From Akkermansiaceae bacterium (GTDB lineage: Bacteria; Verrucomicrobiota; Verrucomicrobiia; Verrucomicrobiales; Akkermansiaceae), in contig JALOTR010000025.1 of assembly GCA_025457805.1 (NCBI GenBank), positions 1 through 11,226 of the forward strand: a stretch of 11,226 bases of DNA. Reading direction: 5' to 3'. The translations under genes and the position numbers were made by a program. The notes below the pieces were generated by a model, which was not told the origin of the DNA, ran no database searches, and saw only the letters and a list, made by a program, of their open reading frames with translations. Of this stretch, positions 1-7,634 are shown in pieces (position 1 is the first letter of the stretch; the number at the start of each line of letters is the position of its first letter).

Positions 1-318
1 ATCCGGTCCGAGGTGGGGGAGTTGGTCCCGCAGGACGGGGAGGCGCGGGAGGCGGAGCCAAGCATATAACCAGGCTGGGGTGTCGAATGGGGCGTCCTCG
101 CAAGAGAGTGTGCCGTGAGAGTTCTCGGCGGATGATTGCGAGCCACTTGTGGGGAGGAGCGCTGGATGTGTCTGGGTAGATTGAGGTGCCGCCGTGGCAA
201 TGGAAGCAAGTTTGTCATGAGCGGATCCGGGGGGATTCTCGCTGCTTCCGGTGCGCCACGGCGGCAGCGCGACCCAGCCGGTGACGGCGGAGAGGAAGCC
301 ACGGCGGGTGGAGTTCAT
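1..318 (-). CDS. Tat-signal exported protein, N-terminal part, cut by window edge
   Basis: Reading the minus strand from the ATG at 318-316 gives 106 codons with no stop up to base 1, so the gene continues outside the window. The N-terminus has a twin-arginine signal: STRRGFLSAVTG at residues 3-14, matching the S/T-R-R-x-F-L pattern, followed by a short hydrophobic stretch to about residue 21. This predicts export of a folded protein by the Tat pathway. The next 50 or so residues are rich in Ser, Ala, Pro and Thr and look like a flexible linker; residues after about 85 (CEDAPFDTPAWLYAWL and on) look more ordered. The first 26 codons have a strong G/C bias in third position, less so afterwards. 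I recognise no family and give no function. The gene diverges from the WYL regulator and may be its target. Doubt: only the first third is convincingly coding-like. Confidence 0.5.
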   Translation of the reverse strand, partial: MNSTRRGFLSAVTGWVALPPWRTGSSENPPGSAHDKLASIATAAPQSTQTHPALLPTSGSQSSAENSHGTLSCEDAPFDTPAWLYAWLRLPRLPVLRDQLPHLGPD

Positions 319-382
319 AGGCTGGAGTTAAACAAGAAACACTTTAACGCGTCAATCGTAAAACTAAGACCACTAGAAAAAA

Positions 383-403
383 TCGTGACATTTGGAGTCA
401 CGA
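383..403. promoter_or_regulatory. Inverted repeat, candidate operator between divergent genes
   Basis: TCGTGAC and GTCACGA are perfect 7-base arms separated by ATTTGGA. The repeat lies in the A/T-rich gap between the Tat-signal gene (starts at 318, minus strand) and the WYL regulator (starts at 442), 38 bases before the regulator's ATG. WYL regulators of the CapW/BrxR type are known to bind inverted repeats near their own promoters, so autoregulation and control of the divergent gene are plausible. No U-tract follows, so a terminator is unlikely. The assignment as operator is inference. Confidence 0.45.
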
Positions 404-441
404 AGGTAGATAGTCCGGGAAACAAAACCATTGCGATTCCC

Positions 442-1263
442 ATGGCCAACCTGACCAACGAAGAGAACTGGGCTGCGCGGGAGCGGCTGCGGCGGGTGGA
501 GTTCCTGTTGTGGTGGCGCGGTTGGGTCGGGCGGCAGGATCTGGTGGACGTGTTCGGGATTTCTCCGGCGCAGGCGTCGGGAGATCTGCAGAGGTATGCG
601 GGTTTGAATGGCGGGGCGATGATTTACCATACCAGCCGCAAGCGTTATGAGGCGGTGGAGGGGATGGTCTGTCTGTTGCACGCGCCCTCCTTTGATGAGG
701 CTGTCAGGGTGTTTCTCGGAGGAGTGGGTTCCCTTGGCATAGGGGCGAATGGACAAGATATGGATTCCAGGCTTTCGGTGATCGATTTGCCGGTGAGGAG
801 ACTTGATGTGGGAATCGCGCGGCGGGTGCTGATGGCGCTGTTGGAAAAGCGCTGTGTGCGAGTCCGCTATGTTTCCGTCAACTCGGGGAATGATGGATGG
901 CGCTGGCTGGTTCCTTCCGGCCTCGCGTGGGATGGCAGGCGCTGGCATGTGAGGGCGTGGTGCGGAACGAGAAACGAATGGCGAGACTTTGTTCTCGGGC
1001 GGATGGTTTCCGCAGAATGGCCCGCTGAGCCTGCGAGGGAGCTGCCCGAGGACAAAGGCTGGACCACTTTCGAAACGGTGAAGCTCCGCATCAATCCGGA
1101 CCTTGGCGCGGATCAGCGCGAAGCCTTGCGTATGGACTACGATCTGACAGGGGAGTCCCTGGAGTTAAGGGTTCGCTCCTGCATGAAACCCTACCTGCTC
1201 GCGGCAATGTTCATCGATCACGAAAGCCACAGCGACCTTCCACGGCACTTTGTGAAACACTGA
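442..1263 (+). CDS. WYL-domain transcriptional regulator, CapW/BrxR-like
   Basis: A 273-residue DNA-binding regulator. Residues 15-70 form a winged helix-turn-helix (GRQDLVDVFGISPAQASGDL at 30-49). Residues 122-195 form the WYL ligand-sensing domain, with WLVPSGLAWDGRRWHVRAW at 155-173 and EWRDFVLGRM at 179-188; the name-giving W-Y-L reads W-H-V here, as I recall for CapW/BrxR relatives. Residues 207-270 resemble the C-terminal dimerisation region (VKLRINPDLGADQ). Length and domain order fit CapW/BrxR, regulators often found with CBASS or BREX defence loci; no defence gene is visible here. I chose the ATG at 442 because the frame upstream is open only by chance: it overlaps the divergent minus-strand gene and gives no conserved sequence. 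No Shine-Dalgarno sequence precedes it. The serine dehydratase begins 79 bases downstream and could be co-transcribed. Confidence 0.85.
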   Translation: MANLTNEENWAARERLRRVEFLLWWRGWVGRQDLVDVFGISPAQASGDLQRYAGLNGGAMIYHTSRKRYEAVEGMVCLLHAPSFDEAVRVFLGGVGSLGIGANGQDMDSRLSVIDLPVRRLDVGIARRVLMALLEKRCVRVRYVSVNSGNDGWRWLVPSGLAWDGRRWHVRAWCGTRNEWRDFVLGRMVSAEWPAEPARELPEDKGWTTFETVKLRINPDLGADQREALRMDYDLTGESLELRVRSCMKPYLLAAMFIDHESHSDLPRHFVKH

Positions 1264-1280
1264 ATCATTGAAACACTGAA
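1253..1280. repeat. 12-base direct repeat over the WYL stop codon
   Basis: TGAAACACTGAA occurs at 1253-1264 and again at 1269-1280, with offsets of 16 bases. The first copy spans the TGA stop of the WYL gene. A related A-rich tail (ACAAAGAAACAG) follows. It may be a slippage duplication at the gene end. No hairpin or U-tract is seen, so there is no support for a terminator here. Confidence 0.5.
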
Positions 1281-1342
1281 ACAAAGAAACAGAAGCATTC
1301 CGACGGGCCTCGAACCTCAACCCAAAACCTGATCTTCCCGCG

Positions 1343-2713
1343 ATGACATTGTCCGCACTCGACCTCTTTACCATCGGAATCGGCCCTTCTTCCTCGCACA
1401 CCGTGGGGCCGATGCGTGCGGCCAGCCGCTTCATGCGTTGCCTGATGGACCGTGGTTTGACTTCGCAAGTCGCGAGGGTCCGGTGTGATCTCTATGGTTC
1501 GCTCGCGGCGACCGGGAAGGGACACGGCACCGACAGTGCGATCATGCTTGGCTTCCTCGGTGAAGAGCCCGAGACCATTGCAATCGAAAACATCGAGAGC
1601 CTGCTTCTAACAATTCGCACGGGTGTCCTCAAAACCCCGTGGGGGAGCGAGATCGGGTTCAGCGAAAAACTTGATCTCGACTTCAAACGACTCAAGCCCC
1701 TGCCACTCCATCCAAACGGCATGCATTTCTCGGCGCTCAATGCGCAGGGTGAAGTCATCGGCGATGAGGTGATCTATTCGCTGGGTGGCGGATTCATTTC
1801 GACCGAGGAGGAAATGAAACAGCCGAGAACATCGGAGGTCCATGTCACTTATCCATTCAGCAATGCGGCGGAGCTCATGGCGCACTGCAAACAAACGGGG
1901 CTGGCGATTTCCTCGTTGCTGCTTGCCAACGAATCCGCCTTCCGGCCAGAGCAGGAGACTCGGGCCCGCCTGGATGCCATCTGGCAGGCGATGCAGAACT
2001 GCGTGGCGCGGGGCTGCTCCATGGACGGCACTCTCCCGGGTGGTCTCAAGGTCAAACGACGTGCCAAGGCGATCCATCAATCTCTATGTGCCAACCCCGA
2101 ATCATCCCTGTCCGATCCTCTGACCATTCTCGACTGGGTGAACTTGTATGCGCTCGCCGTGAATGAAGAAAATGCCGCGGGCGGCCGTGTGGTCACTGCC
2201 CCTACCAATGGCGCCGCTGGAATCATTCCAGCCGTCCTGCACTATGCGGTCCGTTTCAGAAATTCGCCATTCCCGGATGGTGTGCATCGTTTCCTGCTGA
2301 CGTCTGCGGCGATCGGCATGCTTTACAAACGAAACGCTTCCATTTCCGGTGCAGAGGCCGGTTGCCAGGGCGAAGTGGGCGTCGCCTGCTCGATGGCTGC
2401 CGCCGGTCTTGTCGAGTATCTGGGAGGCACTCCGGCGCAAATCGAGAATGCGGCTGAAATAGGAATGGAACACAATCTCGGGCTCACCTGCGATCCGATC
2501 GGAGGTCTTGTGCAGATTCCATGCATTGAGCGCAATGCCATGGGCTCCGTGAAGGCCATCAATGCAGCTCGTCTCGCGCTGTCGGGTAACGGTGATCACT
2601 ATGTGTCGCTCGACAAGGTCATCAGGACCATGAGGGACACCGGTCGCGACATGAAATCCAAATACAAGGAGACCTCACGCGGTGGGCTTGCCGTCAACGT
2701 CGTGGAATGTTAA
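1343..2713 (+). CDS. sdaA: L-serine dehydratase (ammonia-lyase), single-chain iron-sulfur type
   Basis: Converts L-serine to pyruvate and ammonia in the cytoplasm, using a 4Fe-4S cluster instead of PLP. The 456-residue chain has the full bacterial single-chain layout: beta domain at about 3-155, opening with the family signature [14 protein letters not shown] (11-24), and alpha domain at about 185-450, with [11 protein letters not shown] (286-296) and [14 protein letters not shown] (333-346). The predicted cluster ligands Cys341, Cys383 (LTCDPI) and Cys394 (IPCIERN) have the same spacing as in the Legionella enzyme. The chain ends in Cys456, matching the Legionella enzyme, whose C-terminal cysteine reaches into the active site as fourth ligand. 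All key residues appear intact, so the enzyme should be active. The ATG at 1343 gives the normal family N-terminus. It follows the WYL gene after 79 bases; a regulatory link is possible but unproven. Confidence 0.95.
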   Translation: MTLSALDLFTIGIGPSSSHTVGPMRAASRFMRCLMDRGLTSQVARVRCDLYGSLAATGKGHGTDSAIMLGFLGEEPETIAIENIESLLLTIRTGVLKTPWGSEIGFSEKLDLDFKRLKPLPLHPNGMHFSALNAQGEVIGDEVIYSLGGGFISTEEEMKQPRTSEVHVTYPFSNAAELMAHCKQTGLAISSLLLANESAFRPEQETRARLDAIWQAMQNCVARGCSMDGTLPGGLKVKRRAKAIHQSLCANPESSLSDPLTILDWVNLYALAVNEENAAGGRVVTAPTNGAAGIIPAVLHYAVRFRNSPFPDGVHRFLLTSAAIGMLYKRNASISGAEAGCQGEVGVACSMAAAGLVEYLGGTPAQIENAAEIGMEHNLGLTCDPIGGLVQIPCIERNAMGSVKAINAARLALSGNGDHYVSLDKVIRTMRDTGRDMKSKYKETSRGGLAVNVVEC

Positions 2714-2952
2714 CTGGCATAGCCGCACATCGGCAGATCCGGGCATCGAGTTTCCGGCAGGGAACCTCCGCAAGCCGCGTTGCTGATGGATGGGCGGGAA
2801 GTTTCCCATGAAGACGGGCGGCTTGTATGGGTTCCCGCGAACTCGGGATGGTGTCGTTTCAAGAGTTATGTCATCGTGCATCATCCTGAGGATTGGTGGT
2901 TTGCTTCGATAGGCAGACTCCATGAAACAGAAAACCCAAAAACCCCAACAAC
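2714..2952. other. Intergenic region without a supported gene
   Basis: 239 bases between the serine dehydratase and the secreted-protein gene. A TTG-initiated frame crosses it (2780 on) but overlaps the next gene and has no recognisable sequence. The small palindrome GGGAAGTTTCCC (2796-2807) has no U-tract. I see no clear terminator for the dehydratase gene. The last 30 bases before the next ATG are A/C-rich. Confidence 0.5.
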
Positions 2953-3867
2953 ATGCATCGATCCATTCTTGGACGTCTCATGGTGGCCGCCGCCTTGCTG
3001 TCCACCGCCACCGCCAATGCCGCACAACTCGAACTCAACAACGGCACGCTGAAGATCCGAACGGACAATACCTACGGTGGCTCCATCGTCTGGTTGTCCA
3101 CCGCAGCCGGCAGCCTGAACCTGGTCAACATCCACGACCGTGGGCGGGAAATCCAGCAATCGTATTACGCAGGGGCAAACCTGACCCGATCCGGCCAGAT
3201 TCCCAATTACAGTCCCTGGTCGTGGAACCCCGTTCAGGCAGGGAGCTACAGCGGCACGCCTTCCATTGTGGATTCATTTTCCCTCAACAACGGCATCCTC
3301 TACTCGTGGACCCGCCCGAAGTTGTGGGATGTGCCGAATGAAACAGCGCAGGCTGTCATCAAGCAGTGGACGCAGTTTGAACCCGGAATGTCGCAGGTCA
3401 TCCGCGTGACGAATCAATTGGTATGCCTGAGGTCCAACAACGACGCGTGGGGGAGTCCCGCCAACCGGCATCAGGAATTGCCTGCCTGTTACTTCATCCG
3501 GGCGCTCAACCGGGCGAAGATCTACAATGGCAACGGATCGTGGAGCGATTACAACTATCCCCTGCTCTCATCCAATGGCTGGGGTCGGCCGAATCCGCCC
3601 AAGAAGGCGATGGCCTTTTTCCTCGCCAATGATTTCGGCGTCGGCATCTACAGCCCGGCCTCCACCACCGCTTGGAACTGCGGAGCGACCGGCACCTCCG
3701 CCTCAACGGATCCGACGCACGCCGACACCATGCACGTCGCGCCACTCGCCACCTTGGCATTCGACCGGCAAACCCAGTTCACCTTCAACTACTGGATCGT
3801 GATGGGCAACCAAGCCACCATCCGAACCCGCCTGGATCAACTGCTCGCCCTCTATCCCAACGGCTGA
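2953..3867 (+). CDS. Secreted protein of unknown function, possibly carbohydrate-related
   Basis: A 304-residue protein with a clear Sec signal peptide: positive residues at 3 and 8, a hydrophobic core at 9-19 and an A-N-A cleavage site at about 21-23. The mature part is rich in aromatic residues, Asn, Ser and Gly, and alternates in the manner of a beta-sandwich. Noticeable stretches are DRGREIQQSYYAG (62-74), YSPWSWNP (86-93), HQELPACYFI (173-182) and KKAMAFFLANDFGVGIYSP (217-235). These recall mutarotase-like or glycan-acting secreted proteins (a reducing-end sugar-binding cleft with W, D, R and E), but I cannot name a family and assign no catalytic residues. It has three cysteines in the mature part (158, 179, 243). 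It stands alone as a transcription unit: 239 bases of gap before it and a strong terminator after it. No Shine-Dalgarno sequence precedes the ATG. Confidence 0.8.
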   Translation: MHRSILGRLMVAAALLSTATANAAQLELNNGTLKIRTDNTYGGSIVWLSTAAGSLNLVNIHDRGREIQQSYYAGANLTRSGQIPNYSPWSWNPVQAGSYSGTPSIVDSFSLNNGILYSWTRPKLWDVPNETAQAVIKQWTQFEPGMSQVIRVTNQLVCLRSNNDAWGSPANRHQELPACYFIRALNRAKIYNGNGSWSDYNYPLLSSNGWGRPNPPKKAMAFFLANDFGVGIYSPASTTAWNCGATGTSASTDPTHADTMHVAPLATLAFDRQTQFTFNYWIVMGNQATIRTRLDQLLALYPNG

Positions 3868-3887
3868 GTTCCATTGGACGGCTTTCC

Positions 3888-3927
3888 ACACCACGGGTCC
3901 TTCGCGGGGTCCGTGGTGTTTTTGTTT
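3888..3927 (+). terminator. Intrinsic (Rho-independent) terminator
   Basis: Stem arms at 3888-3900 (ACACCACGGGTCC) and 3907-3919 (GGGTCCGTGGTGT) pair over 13 positions with two G-T wobbles, enclosing a 6-base loop (TTCGCG). The stem is followed by TTTTTGTTT. It lies 20 bases after the stop codon of the secreted-protein gene and should end that transcript, isolating it from the operon that begins at 4152. Confidence 0.88.
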
Positions 3928-3936
3928 CCGCACCAG

Positions 3937-3956
3937 GTCACCTTGGAGACGGTGAC
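3937..3956. repeat. Inverted repeat in operon leader
   Basis: GTCACC (3937-3942) and GGTGAC (3951-3956) are perfect 6-base arms with an 8-base loop. It lies just downstream of the terminator and about 200 bases before the TpsB start. It uses the same GTCAC/GTGAC half-sites as the cluster at 4064-4111 but in the opposite order. Role unknown. Confidence 0.35.
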
Positions 3957-4025
3957 GACCCATCGTCGGGAAGGACCGGACTGCGCCTATTCTTGCATGA
4001 TGGTCGGGGGTTTTTCTTCAGAACC

Positions 4026-4111
4026 TTGAAAATCCGTGTCGCAACCTGCTTATTCTGTGCGTTTTGTGAAATTGTGACAGGATCGTCACGGGTCACCCCT
4101 TGAGAAGTGAC
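4026..4111 (+). promoter_or_regulatory. Probable promoter and control region of the TpsB-ExbBD-TonB operon
   Basis: TTGAAA at 4026-4031 with TATTCT at 4051-4056 resembles a sigma-70-type pair, but the spacer is 19 bases, so this is weak. Next comes a dense cluster of half-sites: TTGTGA at 4064-4069 and 4072-4077, an inverted pair GTGAC (4074-4078) and GTCAC (4085-4089) six bases apart, a second GTCAC at 4092-4096 and GTGAC at 4107-4111. The pair resembles the repeat at 383-403. The whole leader from 3928 to 4151 contains no supported gene. Regulation through these sites is inference. Confidence 0.35.
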
Positions 4112-4151
4112 GGACCAAACCAAATAAGTTCGGCCCCTCGCAGGCCCGGGC

Positions 4152-5771
4152 ATGAACATCCTTTGCAATCAACGTGACACTTCTGTTTTTCCGTCGTTTC
4201 TGGAAAACCGGATCGCTTGGGTATTTATCCCGATCGCGTTGATTTGCATGACTTTGGAGATCGCCACGGGGCAGGATACAGGTCGTTTCTACGTCCGCGA
4301 GTATCGGGTGGAGGGGTCCAAGCGATTGGACAAGATTCAGGTAGAGGAAGCGGTCTATCCATTCATGGGCCCGGGCCGCACCCCGGATGATGTCGAGCAG
4401 GCGAGGCTCGCACTGGAAAAGATCTATCACAATCAGGGATATCAAACCGTCTCCGTATCCATACCGGATCAGGATCCCCGGCGAGGAATCATCCGCCTGC
4501 AGGTGAACGAGGGCAAGGTGGGCCGCCTGAGGGTAAAGGGCGCGCGGTGGTTTCTACCGAGCAGGATCCGCAAGGAAGTCCCGTCAATGGCCGAGGGAAC
4601 CGTGCCGAATCTCGACCAAGTCGGGAAGGAAATGATCGCGCTCAACCGCATGGCGGACCGCAGGGTGACGCCCGACTTGCGTCCCGGCATGGAACCCGGT
4701 TCGGTGGACATCGATCTCACAGTGGAAGACACGTTTCCCCTTCACGGCTCGCTTGAACTGAACAACCGCTACAGCGCGGACACCACGCCGCTGCGCCTGA
4801 ATGGTGCGCTGAGTTATACAAATCTCTTCCAGCTCGGCCACACGCTCGGTGCCAACGTCCAGGTGGCCCCGGAAAACAAGGAAGACGCCTTGGTTTACTC
4901 CGCTTATTACCTCGCCCGGGTGTCGGACACCATGAGTCTGATGGTCACCGGCACCAAGCAGGACAGCGACATTTCCACCCTCGGCGGGGCAGCCGTGGCA
5001 GGCAAGGGCGAGATCGTCGGCCTGCGCGCCATGGTGGATCTGCCGAATGCGGAGAAGTTTTTCCATAACTTCAATTTCGGCATCGATTACAAGAACTTCG
5101 CAGAGGACATCGTGATCGGCGAGGACACCATTTCCTCACCCATCGAGTATTACCCGCTCAGTGCGAACTACGCTGCAAGCTGGATCGCGGAAAAAAGTTT
5201 CACCGAACTCAACACCTCGCTCAACCTCCACCTCCGCGGAATGGGCAGTGATACCGCGGAATATACCGAAAAGCGGGTCACGGCGTCCGGCAATTTCATC
5301 TTCCTCCGTGGCGACCTCGCCCACACCCGCGACCTCAAGGGAGGAGCCCAGGCGTTTGGGAAAATCCAAGGTCAGGTGGCAGGCCAACCTCTCGTCAACA
5401 GCGAGCAGATTTCCGGCGGCGGACTCGGCACCGTGCGTGGTTACCTCGAAGCCACGGCACTGGGCGACAACGGGATTTTTGGGACGCTGGAATACCGCAC
5501 ACCCACCCTGATCGGCCGCGGTGATACATCGGCGAATCCGGCGGATGAGTGGCGCTTTCATGCGTTCGCCGATGTGGGCATGGTCGGGATCTACGATCCT
5601 CTTTCCGGCCAGAAAAAGCGCACCGGTCTTTCCAGCGTCGGCCTCGGATCACGCATCCAGGTCCGCAAGCACTATCACGGCTCCGTCGATGTGGCGGTGC
5701 CCCTTCTTGAACAAGCCAATGCCGAAGACGGCGACATCCGCATCACCTTCCGCGGCTGGGCGGACTTCTAA
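4152..5771 (+). CDS. ShlB/FhaC/HecB-family two-partner secretion transporter (TpsB, Omp85 superfamily)
   Basis: An outer-membrane pore that, in characterised two-partner systems, recognises an exported TpsA protein through periplasmic POTRA domains and secretes it. The 539-residue protein has a hydrophobic signal segment at about 21-36 after an unusually long N-region, POTRA 1 at about 47-119 (YVREYRVEGSKRL, ending RLQVNEGKVG), POTRA 2 at about 123-192, and a beta-barrel from about 195. The barrel carries the family-diagnostic VRGY motif (428-431, inside GGGLGTVRGYLE), a FADVG strand motif (472-476) and a C-terminal Phe (WADF) as expected for BAM-dependent insertion. Length is normal for FhaC-like proteins. 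No TpsA with a TPS domain is in the window. It heads an operon: the ExbB fusion starts 18 bases downstream. The ATG at 4152 lacks a Shine-Dalgarno sequence; a start at Met33 would remove the signal, so 4152 is preferred. Confidence 0.88.
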   Translation: MNILCNQRDTSVFPSFLENRIAWVFIPIALICMTLEIATGQDTGRFYVREYRVEGSKRLDKIQVEEAVYPFMGPGRTPDDVEQARLALEKIYHNQGYQTVSVSIPDQDPRRGIIRLQVNEGKVGRLRVKGARWFLPSRIRKEVPSMAEGTVPNLDQVGKEMIALNRMADRRVTPDLRPGMEPGSVDIDLTVEDTFPLHGSLELNNRYSADTTPLRLNGALSYTNLFQLGHTLGANVQVAPENKEDALVYSAYYLARVSDTMSLMVTGTKQDSDISTLGGAAVAGKGEIVGLRAMVDLPNAEKFFHNFNFGIDYKNFAEDIVIGEDTISSPIEYYPLSANYAASWIAEKSFTELNTSLNLHLRGMGSDTAEYTEKRVTASGNFIFLRGDLAHTRDLKGGAQAFGKIQGQVAGQPLVNSEQISGGGLGTVRGYLEATALGDNGIFGTLEYRTPTLIGRGDTSANPADEWRFHAFADVGMVGIYDPLSGQKKRTGLSSVGLGSRIQVRKHYHGSVDVAVPLLEQANAEDGDIRITFRGWADF

Positions 5772-5789
5772 CCATTTTCCAACAATCGC

Positions 5790-7610
5790 ATGACACGACT
5801 CCCGCAAAGCATCGCCGCCCTGCTCCTGACAAGCTCATTCCTTGTGGCTGAGGAGGCCAAGGACGCATGGTGGAACAAGGACTGGACGCAACGCCAGAAG
5901 ATCACCCTGGACGCCTCCGCCATTTCTGGCGCGGCGGGCGAATCCACCCTGTTGCTGCGTATCGCCGATGGCACGGTGTTCACCTCCGCACGGGAAGACG
6001 GCGGAGATTTGCGCCTGGTGGCTGCTGATGGCAAGACACTGCTGCCGCATCACATCGAGCGATACGATTCGCTGCTCGGCGAGGCCTTCGTGTGGGTGAA
6101 ACTGCCGGATGTGAAAGCCGGAGCAGACTCGATGCACCTGTATTTCGGCAATGCCAATGCCCCGGCTCCCGGCGCATCGAGCGATGCGTATGGCGAGGAT
6201 CTTGCCGCTGTTTTCCATTTCTCCGAAACCGGCAGCGCGCCCGCCGACGCCACCTCGAATGGCAATGCCGCAGCAGCACCTGCAACCATCGCGGAAGGCT
6301 CCATCATCGGTTCCGGCATCCGCTTGTTGGGAAATACCAACCTCGCCATCAACAACTCGCCCAGCCTCACATGGACCGCTGGCGCGCCCGCCTCCATTTC
6401 CCTCTGGATCAAACCCGCTGCACTGCAACCGAACGCGGTCATCCTCTCGCGGGGTGAGGGCAATGGCGCATTCAAGCTGCTGCTCGATCAAGGCATGCCC
6501 GTCATCGAAAGCGGCGGCGTGCGCAGCGCGAATGGCAGCCCCATCGCCGCTGGCGCGTGGAACCATCTCGCCGTCACTTTCAGCGGAGCCAGCGCACAAC
6601 TCTATGTGAATGGTGAGCCCTATACTACCGCCGCCGTCGCTCTTCCCGCCTCGGATGCGCCGCTGGTTCTGGGTGCCATGGAAAATGGCCTGTCCGGTGA
6701 TATCGATGAACTCCGCATCCACAACAGCGCCCTGAGCCCCGCCGCGGTGAAACTCGCCTTCATCAACCAAAGCGGCACCGATGCTGCGATGAAGATGCTC
6801 TCCGCCGCCGCCACGGAAGGCGGCACCGTGGAAGGTGGAAGCCACATGCTGGAACACGTGATGCTGTTCGGTGACATCGCCAACAACATGATGTTCGACG
6901 GCTGGATCGCCATCGGTGTTTGCGTGATCATGATCATCGTCGGCTGGACCGTCGCGATCAAGAAATACGCCTATCTCAACAAGATCGAAAAAGGCAACAA
7001 GGAGTTCCTCCGCTTGTGGAAAAACCTCTCCACCGATCTCACGGCCCTCGATCATGCCGATGAAAAAACCATCAAGAGCATGGGCGGATCCATTGATGAG
7101 GAAGATCAGGAACTGATGAAGGATTCACCGCTTTATCATATCTATCACATCGGATCGGATGAAATCCGCCACCGCCTGCACAAGATGAGCGACAAGATGG
7201 AAGGCCTGCCCGGCCGCTCCATCCAGGCCATCCGCGCCAGCCTCGATGCAGGGCTTGTCCACGAGAACCACCGCCTCACCGATGGCTTGGTTTTCCTCAC
7301 CATCAGCATCGCGGGTGGACCTTATGTCGGCCTGCTCGGAACCGTGGTGGGCGTGATGATCACCTTCGCCATCATCGCCAAATCCGGCGAGGTCAATGTC
7401 AACTCCATCGCCCCCGGTATCGCCTCCGCGCTGCTCGCCACGGTGGTGGGCCTCATCGTCGCCATTCCCGCTCTCTTCATCTACAGTTATCTCAACGGCC
7501 GCATCAAGAATGTGATGAGCACCATGCAGGTGTTCATCGATGAATTCGTCGCCAAAATGGCCGAGTTCTACCGCCCCAAGAACGATGCCGAGCCGAACGG
7601 TGGTCAATAA
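5790..7610 (+). CDS. DUF2341-LamG-ExbB/TolQ fusion proton channel
   Basis: A 606-residue inner-membrane protein made of three parts. After a signal peptide (about 1-20), residues 28-125 match DUF2341 (WWNKDWTQRQKITLD, HHIERYDS, VWVKLPDVKAG, LYFGNANAP). Residues 137-330 form a LamG/concanavalin-A-like fold (AAVFHFSETG, ASISLWIKP, WNHLAVTFSGASAQLYVNG, IDELRIHNSALS). Residues 369-606 form an ExbB/TolQ/MotA channel: transmembrane helix 1 at 370-390, a cytoplasmic loop at about 391-495, and helices 2 and 3 at about 498-530 and 543-567, carrying the conserved GLLGTVVGVMITF (514-526) and PGIASALLATVVGLIVAIP (542-560). With the usual ExbB topology (N-terminus out), DUF2341 and LamG lie in the periplasm. 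A normal ExbB is about 240 residues, so some 350 extra residues are added. ExbD follows after 24 bases. The channel should use the proton motive force; the lectin-like part may bind glycan, peptidoglycan or a partner protein, which is inference. Confidence 0.9.
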   Translation: MTRLPQSIAALLLTSSFLVAEEAKDAWWNKDWTQRQKITLDASAISGAAGESTLLLRIADGTVFTSAREDGGDLRLVAADGKTLLPHHIERYDSLLGEAFVWVKLPDVKAGADSMHLYFGNANAPAPGASSDAYGEDLAAVFHFSETGSAPADATSNGNAAAAPATIAEGSIIGSGIRLLGNTNLAINNSPSLTWTAGAPASISLWIKPAALQPNAVILSRGEGNGAFKLLLDQGMPVIESGGVRSANGSPIAAGAWNHLAVTFSGASAQLYVNGEPYTTAAVALPASDAPLVLGAMENGLSGDIDELRIHNSALSPAAVKLAFINQSGTDAAMKMLSAAATEGGTVEGGSHMLEHVMLFGDIANNMMFDGWIAIGVCVIMIIVGWTVAIKKYAYLNKIEKGNKEFLRLWKNLSTDLTALDHADEKTIKSMGGSIDEEDQELMKDSPLYHIYHIGSDEIRHRLHKMSDKMEGLPGRSIQAIRASLDAGLVHENHRLTDGLVFLTISIAGGPYVGLLGTVVGVMITFAIIAKSGEVNVNSIAPGIASALLATVVGLIVAIPALFIYSYLNGRIKNVMSTMQVFIDEFVAKMAEFYRPKNDAEPNGGQ

Positions 7611-7634
7611 TCCCACACTCTAACCCATACTCCC

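Noticed and set aside
136..441. Upstream extension of the WYL regulator frame by 102 codons from a TTG
   Set aside because: It overlaps the divergent minus-strand Tat-signal gene and the A/T-rich promoter gap with the palindrome, and its sequence is not like any regulator N-terminus. The ATG at 442 gives the normal family length.
2780..3052. TTG-started open frame between the serine dehydratase and the secreted protein
   Set aside because: It runs 100 bases into the secreted-protein gene in another frame, has no ATG at its start and no recognisable sequence. The intergenic part could be a remnant, but nothing supports this.
4000..4025. Possible second terminator (GGGGG followed by TTTTTCTTC)
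   Set aside because: No stem of useful length precedes the T-run.
4064..4089. CRP/FNR-type binding site (TGTGA-N6-TCACA)
   Set aside because: TGTGA at 4073-4077 is followed by TCAC after 8 bases, not 6, and the final A is missing. A CRP-like site is not supported; only an inverted repeat of unknown binder is claimed.
5835..7055. 406-codon open frame antisense to the ExbB fusion
   Set aside because: It has His/Gly/Arg-rich, low-order sequence typical of the reverse strand of a G+C-rich gene, and the sense strand encodes clear DUF2341, LamG and ExbB motifs.
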